Source: a bacterium UBP3_UBA6266
Lineage (GTDB): Bacteria > Auribacterota > UBA6266
Assembly (NCBI GenBank): GCA_002440765.1
Contig: DJVC01000065.1
Location: 1 to 12,573 of the forward strand
Direction of reading: 5' to 3'
Length of the DNA: 12,573 nt
Positions 6,801-12,573 of the stretch are shown piece after piece. Position 1 is the stretch's first letter; the number at the start of each line of letters is the position of its first letter. The notes beneath the pieces were generated by a model, which did no database searches, was not told where the DNA came from, and saw nothing but the letters and a program-made list of their open reading frames with translations. Position numbers and translations under genes: made by a program.

Positions 6801-7433
6801 ATGAAAATTCCTTTGGCCAGAGAAGGGTATTTCCATATTTTAATTTCGCTGTTCGCTTTTGTATTATTTGTAACCCTGCGGTATTATGCAGCGGGTTTTA
6901 TCTTTCTTTTTGCTTCTTTGTTTCTGGTATGTTTTTTCAGGCAGCCCCAACGGCGGATTGTTTATAAGAGAGGAATGGTGCTATCTCCCGCCGACGGCAG
7001 AGTTGTTCAGATAAAACGTGTTGTTCCCGGCGTGTTTTTTGATAAGGAAGTTACGAGAGTCAGTATTTTTATGTCGGTATTCAATGTGCATGTGAACCTT
7101 GCTCCCATGGAAGGGAAAATCGTTTTTATGGAGCATTCGAAAGGGAAGTATCTGAATGCCATTAACCCGAAAGCATCGGAATTGAATGAAGCATGCGCCA
7201 TGGGCTTTGAGTTTGAAGGAGAGCGTATTTTGATTAAGCAGCTGGCCGGTTTGATAGCAAGACGCATAAAAAATTGTGTAAAAGTTTCCGAAAGTGTGAG
7301 TGCCGGTGATAAAATAGGGATAATAATGTTCGGTTCAAGAGTTGATATTTTCATGGATGAGAGTTTTAGTTTGAAAGTTGATCTGGGCCAGAAAGTTAAA
7401 GCAGGGCTGACACTGATAGGGGAGAAGACTTGA
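6801..7433 (+). CDS. psd: Phosphatidylserine decarboxylase, short membrane-anchored type
   Basis: It converts phosphatidylserine to phosphatidylethanolamine. The 210-residue length matches the short PSD-A class, with hydrophobic N-terminal segments at about 11-45. The key residues are present: Asp65 in LSPADGRVV, His97 in FNVHVNLAP, and the self-cleavage site FGSR with Gly178-Ser179. Cleavage there would split a beta chain of about 178 residues from a short alpha chain whose serine becomes the pyruvoyl cofactor. The archaetidylserine decarboxylase branch shares these motifs, but the bacterial pssA next door favours PE. Its stop overlaps the next start by 4 nt (TTGA), so translation is coupled and the two enzymes of one pathway are made together. 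It begins 8 nt after the PhoU-like gene with only a weak upstream GGAAGAG. Confidence 0.92.
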   Translation: MKIPLAREGYFHILISLFAFVLFVTLRYYAAGFIFLFASLFLVCFFRQPQRRIVYKRGMVLSPADGRVVQIKRVVPGVFFDKEVTRVSIFMSVFNVHVNLAPMEGKIVFMEHSKGKYLNAINPKASELNEACAMGFEFEGERILIKQLAGLIARRIKNCVKVSESVSAGDKIGIIMFGSRVDIFMDESFSLKVDLGQKVKAGLTLIGEKT

Positions 7434-8194
7434 AAAGGATTTATATATTGCCCAACCTGGTTACAACCGCCAATTTCCTGTGCGGCATTATAGCTCTCAT
7501 GTGTATTTACAACGGGAATCTCAAACAGGCCGCTATGCTTGTTTTTCTGGCTATGGTATTTGATTTTTTTGATGGTTCCATTGCCAGAATCCAGGGATCC
7601 TACAGTAACTTCGGTATGGAATACGATTCGCTTGCCGATCTTGTATCGTTCGGGATAGCGCCTGTATTTATGATTTATGCGATGGCCTTATCTAGAATGG
7701 GAAGGACAGGCATGGGCATATCTTTCCTTTATTGTACTTGTGCTGCACTGCGTCTTGCCCGTTTTAACACTCAGATTTCATCAAGCCTTTCCGAGAAAAA
7801 GTCGTTTCGCGGTCTGCCTACACCGGCTGCCGCAGGCCTTATAGCAATGATGTTTATAACGGTTGAAAAGTATAGAATTCCATATGATTCATGGATGGTC
7901 ATTTTTACTTTTCCACCGGTTCTGATTCTTCTTTCTTACCTGATGGTGAGCAATATCAGATATCCCACCCTTTATGATTTTAACGTTTTCAGGCAGAAAA
8001 ATTTTCTATATCTCGTCCTGATAGTAATCTGTATCGGGGTTGTATTATTGAATATAGAAATTTCTCTTCTGTTCCTGTTCATGTTTTATGCGCTGGCCGG
8101 GCCTTTGAGCAATGCGAAACCGGCGCGCAAGTGGTTTTACGGTGTTAAAGATAAGAATTTACCTGCCGGCAAGGAGAGGGTAAAAGATGACTGA
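7430..8194 (+). CDS. pssA: CDP-diacylglycerol--serine O-phosphatidyltransferase (class II)
   Basis: This integral membrane enzyme joins CDP-diacylglycerol and serine to give phosphatidylserine, the substrate of the preceding decarboxylase. The CDP-alcohol phosphatidyltransferase motif is complete: D48-G49-x2-A52-R53-x8-G62-x3-D66-x3-D70, within FFDGSIARIQG and FGMEYDSLAD. It is followed by the family's LARFN and FRGLPTPAAAG segments, the latter typical of bacterial class II PssA. Several hydrophobic stretches (about 15-45, 72-100, 127-142, 155-172, 192-225) fit a polytopic protein. The 254-residue length is usual. The start is TTG at 7430, fixed by AGGGGAGA at 7418-7425 and by the overlap with the psd stop. 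The last 8 nt overlap the next small gene. Confidence 0.93.
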   Translation: MKRIYILPNLVTTANFLCGIIALMCIYNGNLKQAAMLVFLAMVFDFFDGSIARIQGSYSNFGMEYDSLADLVSFGIAPVFMIYAMALSRMGRTGMGISFLYCTCAALRLARFNTQISSSLSEKKSFRGLPTPAAAGLIAMMFITVEKYRIPYDSWMVIFTFPPVLILLSYLMVSNIRYPTLYDFNVFRQKNFLYLVLIVICIGVVLLNIEISLLFLFMFYALAGPLSNAKPARKWFYGVKDKNLPAGKERVKDD

Positions 8195-8453
8195 TAAAAA
8201 ATGGGTTCGAGAACTGGATGACATGGTTGCGAAAATACGCGGACATGCGCATAATATCAATAACCTGATGACAGTTGTATTCGGAAGAGTTGAATTGCTT
8301 CTTTACAGAGACGATCTGGAAAAAAAGGCAAGGGATGATTTGCAGTCCGTGCAGGAAAACGCGCAGAAGGCTATGCAGATGCTGAAGGAGATATCAAGAG
8401 AGTCGAAAGACATGCATTTGAAGTTAAAAAGTGATTCGGAAGATATCAAATAA
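8187..8453 (+). CDS. Stand-alone histidine-kinase DHp-like protein lacking an ATPase domain
   Basis: This 88-residue helical protein contains GHAHNINNLMTVVFGRVELL (19-38), closely matching the AHDFNNLLTVILGYAELL phosphoacceptor helix of many bacterial sensor kinases. His22 falls on the phosphorylated histidine. A second helix (about 44-75) ends in MLKEISRES, the usual end of DHp helix 2. There is no sensor, membrane segment, CA/HATPase domain or receiver. The residue after His22 is Asn instead of the usual Glu or Asp, which helps catalysis in active kinases. It could be a phosphotransfer protein, a dimerization scaffold or a non-phosphorylated adaptor. AAGGAG at 8171-8176 is strong. The gene overlaps pssA by 8 nt and its TAA directly touches the ATG of the Ser/Thr kinase gene, so the two are probably made as a pair. 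Confidence 0.78.
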   Translation: MTDKKWVRELDDMVAKIRGHAHNINNLMTVVFGRVELLLYRDDLEKKARDDLQSVQENAQKAMQMLKEISRESKDMHLKLKSDSEDIK

Positions 8454-9266
8454 ATGGAATTCAGGAAATACTATATAGTAAAAAAAATCGGACAGGGAAC
8501 ATTTTCTGAAGTTTATGAGGTTAAAGAGCGTGAAACGGGGGAACATTTTGCGTTAAAGCTGTTCAGTCCGATGTCGAATTCAGGTGCCAATGCAAAGAAT
8601 AAATTTCTCTACGGGGCAAAAGTAGCGCAAAAGATTAAAGACGAAAATATTATAAGTGTCTTTGAGATATCTTCAGAGCGCAAAGCTGTTTTTTATGTCA
8701 TGGAACTCATTGACGGCTGCCGGTTGAGAGACGCTATTGCGGACAAGTCTTTAAAAAATATTAAATTGCTGCTGGATATCATGGTGTCCGTTGCCTCCGG
8801 TGTTAACGCGATTCACAAGGCTGGTTTTATTCACCGGGATATGAAACCGGAGAATATCCTTCTGACACAGGAAAAGAGGGTGAAGATAATTGATTTCGGG
8901 TTAGCTGTTCCCAGAAAGAATTTTTTTTGGAATAATTTCAATGTATCAGGCAGTCCGTCTTATATTTCTCCCGACCAGATCCTGAACAAAAGAGTTGATG
9001 AAAGGTGCGATATATATTCTATCGGCATTATTTTTTATGAAATGGTTACGGGTAATGTGCCTTTTACGGGCAGTTCAAAGGAAGAAGTTTACAGGCTTCA
9101 TATTAATTCCAGGTCTTTGCCCAAACCGTTATCCCGGTCAAACGATAAGAATATTGATAAGCTTGAAAATATAATTTTAAAGTGTCTCAATAAAGATAAA
9201 AGTAAAAGGTATCCCAGTGCGGGATTTGTGATAAGGGATTTGAATTACGTTAAAAGTTTGTATTGA
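8454..9266 (+). CDS. Hanks-type serine/threonine protein kinase, soluble, catalytic domain only
   Basis: The 270 residues form almost exactly one kinase domain: glycine loop IGQGTFSEVY (12-21), ATP lysine Lys35 in FALKLF, HRD loop FIHRDMKPENILL (125-137) with Asp129 and Asn134, IIDFG (145-149) with metal-binding Asp147, GSPSYISPDQ in place of the usual GTPxYMAPEQ, and DIYSIGIIFYEMVTG. Two oddities stand out. The glutamate that should pair with Lys35, 19 residues on as in PknB, is Gly54 in KFLYGAKVA. The activation segment has serines but no threonine. No membrane helix, PASTA or other sensor is attached, so input probably comes from a partner; the DHp-like protein ending at 8453 is the obvious candidate. 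Its ATG follows that stop with no gap, with GGAAG about 11 nt upstream. Targets are unknown. Confidence 0.9.
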   Translation: MEFRKYYIVKKIGQGTFSEVYEVKERETGEHFALKLFSPMSNSGANAKNKFLYGAKVAQKIKDENIISVFEISSERKAVFYVMELIDGCRLRDAIADKSLKNIKLLLDIMVSVASGVNAIHKAGFIHRDMKPENILLTQEKRVKIIDFGLAVPRKNFFWNNFNVSGSPSYISPDQILNKRVDERCDIYSIGIIFYEMVTGNVPFTGSSKEEVYRLHINSRSLPKPLSRSNDKNIDKLENIILKCLNKDKSKRYPSAGFVIRDLNYVKSLY

Positions 9267-9276
9267 TGGTTCCTGT

Positions 9277-9308
9277 GCTGTCTTAAGGCAAGGAGAGCTG
9301 TTTTAAGC
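9277..9308 (+). repeat. Imperfect tandem 12-mer with 20-bp period
   Basis: GCTGTCTTAAGG (9277-9288) and GCTGTTTTAAGC (9297-9308) match at 10 of 12 positions and start 20 bp apart, about two helical turns. They lie in the 88-nt gap between the kinase and the transpeptidase, a place for a regulator to bind. No convincing -35/-10 pair was found nearby, so function is speculative. Confidence 0.3.
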
Positions 9309-9354
9309 GGATACATTGATTGTCTGATAATTTATTATATGCGGAGGAATTAAA

Positions 9355-10464
9355 ATGAAAGCCAAACATTTTTTAATGCTTATTCTTATGGGTTTGTTGA
9401 TAGCAGGTGGTGTAGTTGCGCATAAGGCTGTTTCCAGGAAGATAGCATATACCTCTTTTGAAAAAGGCCGGGAAATGTATTCGGCCGGGGATTATATCGC
9501 TGCTTCGGAGAAATTCCAGAGGGCCTACTCATCGCAGAAGGAAACTAATTTAGGACGTGACAGCCTCATATATTATGCAAGGTGCCTGACAAAACTTAAT
9601 AAACCCGAAGCCTTTGACGCATGGAGAAAAGTAGAACAACTAGGAAACATAGAAGACAGAAAAGCTGAAGTTCTTTATAACCTCGGTCTTTTTGCGTTTG
9701 AGAGCGGGGATCTTAATGCGGCGGAAAATTATTTTTCCGAAGTTCTGCGGAAATACAGTTCGGATGTTTTTGCCGGATCGAGCAGCTATTTTGCGGGGCT
9801 TATAGAACTTGAACAGGGCTATCCTGCCGCCGCAAAGGAAAGATTTATCGATGTTGTAAGAAATTATCCGAATTCGGATTTTGCCGAAAGCGCCCAGGAA
9901 AAATTCGGGGACGCCAATGTTCTGATTATCTTTTCCGAAAAGGATAATCCTTTTGCTGAAAATTATATTGTCGAGAACGGGGATTCCCTTTCCAGGATAG
10001 CAAACAGGTATAATACAACGGTTGATTTGATAAAGAATATTAATAAACTGGACACCGGACTTATAAGGGTGGGTCAAAGCTTAAAGGTTCCCAAAGTTAC
10101 ATTTTCAATTTCGATTGATAAATCCCAGAACAAGCTTATGTTATTGGCGGACAGCAAAATGTTTAAGATTTATACAGTAGGTACAGGTATGGAAAATTCG
10201 ACTCCGACGGGCAAGTTTAATATAATCAATAAAATTGAAAATCCGCCGTGGAAAGGCATTCCTCCCGAGGACCCGAGAAATATTTTAGGGAGCAGGTGGA
10301 TGGGGTTTAATGAACCTTATAAAAGTTACGGGATACACGGGACAACAGAACCCGAAACCATAGGATATCAGAGCAGCGCGGGTTGTGTCAGGATGTATAA
10401 TCACGATGTTGAAGAAATATTCAAAATAATACCTGTGGGGACAGAAGTAACGATTGTCGATTAA
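9355..10464 (+). CDS. TPR-LysM-YkuD L,D-transpeptidase
   Basis: This 369-residue envelope protein should form or modify 3-3 cross-links, or attach partners, on peptidoglycan. An N-terminal hydrophobic segment (about 6-24) is a signal peptide or anchor. Residues about 33-185 contain TPR-like repeats (FEKGREMYSAGDYIAASEKF, YNLGLFAFESGDLNAAENYF and a third near 143-168), usually protein-binding. LysM follows (about 203-246, YIVENGDSLSRIANRYN through LRVGQSLKVP-like sequence), binding glycan. The YkuD catalytic domain (about 249-368) has YGIHGT with His328 and SSAGCVRM with nucleophile Cys344, so it appears active. A strong GGAGG at 9343-9347 supports the start. The TPR part is unusual beside the common LysM-YkuD form and may dock the enzyme into a complex. 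accA follows after 19 nt. Confidence 0.91.
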   Translation: MKAKHFLMLILMGLLIAGGVVAHKAVSRKIAYTSFEKGREMYSAGDYIAASEKFQRAYSSQKETNLGRDSLIYYARCLTKLNKPEAFDAWRKVEQLGNIEDRKAEVLYNLGLFAFESGDLNAAENYFSEVLRKYSSDVFAGSSSYFAGLIELEQGYPAAAKERFIDVVRNYPNSDFAESAQEKFGDANVLIIFSEKDNPFAENYIVENGDSLSRIANRYNTTVDLIKNINKLDTGLIRVGQSLKVPKVTFSISIDKSQNKLMLLADSKMFKIYTVGTGMENSTPTGKFNIINKIENPPWKGIPPEDPRNILGSRWMGFNEPYKSYGIHGTTEPETIGYQSSAGCVRMYNHDVEEIFKIIPVGTEVTIVD

Positions 10465-10483
10465 ATGAACCGGTGGAGATACT

Positions 10484-11479
10484 ATGAACGGCGGCGGGTT
10501 AGATTTTGAAAAACCGATATTGGAATTGGAAAGAAAAATTTCGGATTTGAGGAAATTCTCTGCCGAAGAGGGGATAGATGTTTCGGAAGAGATTAAAGGC
10601 CTTCAGGTCAAGCTGAAGAAGATAAAAGATGAAGTTTTTTCCGGGCTTTCGGCGTCACAGAGGGTGCAGATAGCCCGCCATCCAAAGAGGCCCTATTTTC
10701 TTGATTACGCCGAAAGGATATTCAGCTCATTCCTTGAGTTGCGCGGGGACAGGAGATTTTCGGATGACAGAGCTTTGGTCGGGGGGCTTGCGGAAATAGA
10801 TGACATTAGAATAATGGCGATAGGGCATCAGAAAGGGCGTGATACAAAAGAAAACCTGATGAGGAATTTTGGCTGCGCTCACCCCGAAGGATACAGAAAA
10901 GCGCTTCGCCTGATGAGAATCGCGGAAAAAACAGGAATCCCGGTGGTCTCTTTTATTGATACTCCAGGAGCTTATCCCGGAATAGGGGCGGAAGAAAGAG
11001 GGCAAGCCGAAGCAATAGCCGTAAATTTGAGAGAGATGTCTTTAATAAAAGTTCCTATAGTATGCGTAATAATAGGAGAAGGCGGTTCCGGCGGCGCTCT
11101 TGGGATAGGAGTCGGTGACAGAATATTGATATTGCAGAATGCGTATTATTCTGTTATTTCACCGGAAGGCTGTGCCGCGATATTATGGAAAGACAGGTCA
11201 AAAGCGAAAGTTGCCGCCGATGCGTTAAAACTTACGGCCGATGACCTGATAAAACTCGGAATAGTTGATGAGATTGTTGAGGAACCCTCGGGCGGAGCGC
11301 ACAGAGATTCCGATGAAGTTGCCGGCAACCTGAAAAAAGCTTTAGTAAGAAACTTAAAAGAACTGCAGAAAGTTCCTGTTTCAGAACTTACACAAAGCAG
11401 GTATAATAAATTCAGGAAGATGGGTGTCTACGAAGGGAAAAAAAATGGAAGTAAAAATAAGAAAAGCAAAAATCAGTGA
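10484..11479 (+). CDS. accA: Acetyl-CoA carboxylase carboxyltransferase subunit alpha
   Basis: With AccD it transfers the carboxyl group from biotin to acetyl-CoA, giving malonyl-CoA, the first committed step of fatty acid synthesis. The 331-residue protein shows the family order: [18 protein letters not shown] (6-23) coiled-coil start, [10 protein letters not shown] (66-75), [17 protein letters not shown] (114-130), [12 protein letters not shown] (133-144), [18 protein letters not shown] (157-174) and [11 protein letters not shown] (198-208), which forms the oxyanion and CoA pocket. AccD is not in the window, although many genomes split the pair. GGAG 5 nt before the ATG supports the start. 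The last dozen residues are a Lys/Asn-rich tail beyond the usual KFRKMGVYE end, encoded where the next gene overlaps. Confidence 0.95.
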   Translation: MNGGGLDFEKPILELERKISDLRKFSAEEGIDVSEEIKGLQVKLKKIKDEVFSGLSASQRVQIARHPKRPYFLDYAERIFSSFLELRGDRRFSDDRALVGGLAEIDDIRIMAIGHQKGRDTKENLMRNFGCAHPEGYRKALRLMRIAEKTGIPVVSFIDTPGAYPGIGAEERGQAEAIAVNLREMSLIKVPIVCVIIGEGGSGGALGIGVGDRILILQNAYYSVISPEGCAAILWKDRSKAKVAADALKLTADDLIKLGIVDEIVEEPSGGAHRDSDEVAGNLKKALVRNLKELQKVPVSELTQSRYNKFRKMGVYEGKKNGSKNKKSKNQ

Positions 11480-11903
11480 CACAAAACAAATCCACAGCTT
11501 AATCAAGTTTTACGCGGAAAAGGGAGACATGCTTGCCAGGCCTTTGAGCCTGATATATGAAAATATACGGGATTTCTGGGTGGCAACCGAGGAAGGGCTT
11601 CCTATCGGATGCTGCGCCCTTCATGTTGTATGGGGGGATTTGGCTGAAATAAAATCTCTGGCGGTTCATGAATCTTTTATGAGGCAGGGGATAGGCACAA
11701 AACTGGTGCAGTCGTGTTTGAAAGAAGCGGTTGAGATGGAAATGAAAAAGGTTTTTGCTTTGACGTATAAACCCCATTATTTCGAGAAACTCGGATTTGA
11801 AAAAGTATTAAAAGAAATTTTACCGCATAAAGTCTGGAGTGAATGTATAAACTGTCCGAAATTTCCAGATTGCGATGAAGTAGCTGTTTTGATGAATTTA
11901 TAA
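11445..11903 (+). CDS. GNAT N-acetyltransferase, ArgA-like (putative N-acetylglutamate synthase)
   Basis: This stand-alone GNAT domain of 152 residues begins [20 protein letters not shown]. The acetyl-CoA motif is [18 protein letters not shown] (71-88) with R80-x-x-G-x-G-like spacing in RQGIG. The C-terminal part has [10 protein letters not shown] and the cysteine pattern C134-x2-C137-x5-C143 in [12 protein letters not shown]. This combination, with [14 protein letters not shown], is what I remember for short ArgA-like synthases in bacteria lacking a full ArgA, where the enzyme makes N-acetylglutamate for arginine synthesis. Substrate identity is inferred. An in-frame GTG at 11424 would add 7 residues, but the ATG at 11445 has GAAGGG at 11432-11437 and gives the standard N-terminus. 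It overlaps accA by 35 nt and the convergent Nudix gene by 6 nt. Confidence 0.88.
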   Translation: MEVKIRKAKISDTKQIHSLIKFYAEKGDMLARPLSLIYENIRDFWVATEEGLPIGCCALHVVWGDLAEIKSLAVHESFMRQGIGTKLVQSCLKEAVEMEMKKVFALTYKPHYFEKLGFEKVLKEILPHKVWSECINCPKFPDCDEVAVLMNL

Positions 11904-12428
11904 CTTTTTGAGGGTTTTTAAAGCGAGAATAGCTATTATCGTTTTGCCGTCTTTTATTTTGCCTTTCCGTACCATTTCCAGCGCTTTCGGGAGTTTTATC
12001 CTGCTGATTTTAATATTTTCATCGAATTCGGGTCTTGGTTTTCCCCTTGCACCCGTTTCAGCTTTGTAAATGTGAATTACCTCATCACTGTAGCCGACAC
12101 AGGGATATAAATCCAGAAGTTTGGTTATATTCTTTAATTTATATCCGGTTTCTTCCACCATTTCACGCTTTATACAATCCAGGGGGGACTCATTTTTATC
12201 AATCCTGCCCGCCGGTATTTCGAAAAGAGTTTTTCCGACAGGGTATCTGAATTGCCTGATAAGAATAATTCTATCCGGCTTTTCTACGGCTATTACGGCT
12301 GCCGCTCCGTTGTGCCTTATGACTTCGCGCTCGGCTTTTTCTCCATTAACAAGCTTGACAAGAGCCTTTTCAAGGTCTAATATCTTGCCTTTATAAATTA
12401 TTTTTTTAGAAAGAGTTTTTTCTTTCAT
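11898..12428 (-). CDS. Nudix hydrolase, ADP-ribose pyrophosphatase type
   Basis: It probably hydrolyses ADP-ribose or related nucleoside diphosphate compounds to AMP plus a phosphate ester. The Nudix box is exact: G74-x5-E80-x7-R88-E89-x2-E92-E93-x-G95-Y, within IPAGRIDKNE and IKREMVEETGY, where the glutamates bind the catalytic metals. The RHNGAAAVIAV lead-in, IRQFRYPVG (57-65) and LYPCVGYSDEVIHIY (107-121) fit the ADP-ribose pyrophosphatase (NudF/YqkG) group. The 176-residue length is normal. The ATG has only a GG-containing weak site upstream. Its stop lies inside the end of the convergent GNAT gene. It shares a bidirectional promoter region with the probable leuC. Confidence 0.92.
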   Translation of the reverse strand: MKEKTLSKKIIYKGKILDLEKALVKLVNGEKAEREVIRHNGAAAVIAVEKPDRIILIRQFRYPVGKTLFEIPAGRIDKNESPLDCIKREMVEETGYKLKNITKLLDLYPCVGYSDEVIHIYKAETGARGKPRPEFDENIKISRIKLPKALEMVRKGKIKDGKTIIAILALKTLKKL

Positions 12429-12465
12429 AACCGGATTAAAAATTAAAAAATTACGTAAAATTGGG

Positions 12466-12494
12466 TTGCACTGGATTTGGTAAGATTATATAAT
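12466..12494 (+). promoter_or_regulatory. Near-consensus sigma70-type promoter for the right-edge gene (leuC?)
   Basis: TTGCAC (12466-12471), exactly 17 bp, then a perfect TATAAT (12489-12494). The predicted start is near 12501, about 46 nt before the ATG at 12547. No leader peptide or attenuator fits in that leader. Confidence 0.72.
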
Positions 12495-12513
12495 TATCAC
12501 TCTCAAATCGCAA
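12485..12513 (-). promoter_or_regulatory. Near-consensus sigma70-type promoter for the Nudix gene
   Basis: On the minus strand TTGCGA (12508-12513), exactly 17 bp, then a perfect TATAAT (12485-12490). The predicted start is near 12478, about 50 nt before the Nudix ATG at 12428. The -10 box overlaps the plus-strand -10 box by 2 bp inside the palindrome ATTATATAAT (12485-12494). Confidence 0.65.
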
Positions 12514-12546
12514 AATATAAATATTGGAAACTTATAGGTTTGTTAT

Positions 12547-12573
12547 ATGGGAATGACTATAACTGAAAAAATT
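12547..12573 (+). CDS. Start of a gene cut by the right edge, probably leuC (3-isopropylmalate dehydratase large subunit)
   Basis: Nine codons give MGMTITEKI before the window ends. This matches the usual opening MGMTITEKILA of LeuC/homoaconitase large subunits, which isomerise isopropylmalate in leucine synthesis. Nine residues are thin evidence, so no gene symbol is assigned. A near-consensus promoter lies 53-81 nt upstream, and AGG sits about 8 nt before the ATG. The second ATG at 12553 is an alternative start. Confidence 0.5.

Noticed and set aside
11424..11444. GTG start adding seven residues to the acetyltransferase
   Set aside because: The ATG at 11445 has a better placed GAAGGG and gives the standard GNAT N-terminus.
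1..12573. CRISPR array, toxin-antitoxin pair, phage defence or prophage genes
   Set aside because: No regularly spaced repeats and no matching motifs were seen; nearly all sequence is explained by housekeeping, envelope and signalling genes.

Overview
The window looks like chromosomal DNA from an AT-leaning, Gram-negative-type bacterium, probably from an uncultured lineage; the phylum cannot be fixed from sequence alone. The clues are the end of a glycosyltransferase of the kind that builds LPS cores, a phosphatidylethanolamine pathway, a secreted L,D-transpeptidase, many Shine-Dalgarno sites, and tightly packed housekeeping genes. No transposase, integrase, phage gene, CRISPR array or rRNA is visible.

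Left part (1-1927): the C-terminus of a family 2 glycosyltransferase runs in from the left edge. It is followed by a PflX-type radical SAM protein and a small exported protein of unknown function. A palindrome lies in the gap before the tRNA. A tRNA-Leu(GAG) gene with encoded CCA lies on the minus strand (1928-2013), divergent from glgP, a short-form alpha-glucan phosphorylase (2162-3889). metF (3911-4777, minus) converges on glgP.

Central part (4931-9266): six plus-strand genes with gaps of 26, 8, -4, -8 and 0 nt form one likely operon. They are a Na+/phosphate cotransporter (two QSSS repeats), a separate PhoU-like protein, phosphatidylserine decarboxylase, phosphatidylserine synthase, an 88-residue protein resembling only the dimerization/phosphoacceptor (DHp) part of a histidine kinase, and a soluble Hanks-type Ser/Thr kinase. 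This joins phosphate uptake, PE synthesis and an unusual signalling pair, and is the most interesting region. The kinase lacks the usual alpha-C glutamate. The small protein has HN where active histidine kinases have HE or HD, and it has no ATPase domain.

Right part (9355-12573): a TPR-LysM-YkuD L,D-transpeptidase, accA and an ArgA-like GNAT acetyltransferase run on the plus strand. The GNAT start lies inside accA. With psd and pssA this gives an envelope and lipid theme. A Nudix hydrolase of the ADP-ribose pyrophosphatase type converges on the GNAT gene, and the two coding regions overlap by 6 nt. It diverges from the first codons of a probable leuC through a compact promoter that reads as near-consensus in both directions, with overlapping -10 boxes.

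All functional names come from motif recognition and comparison with remembered families. No database search was run.
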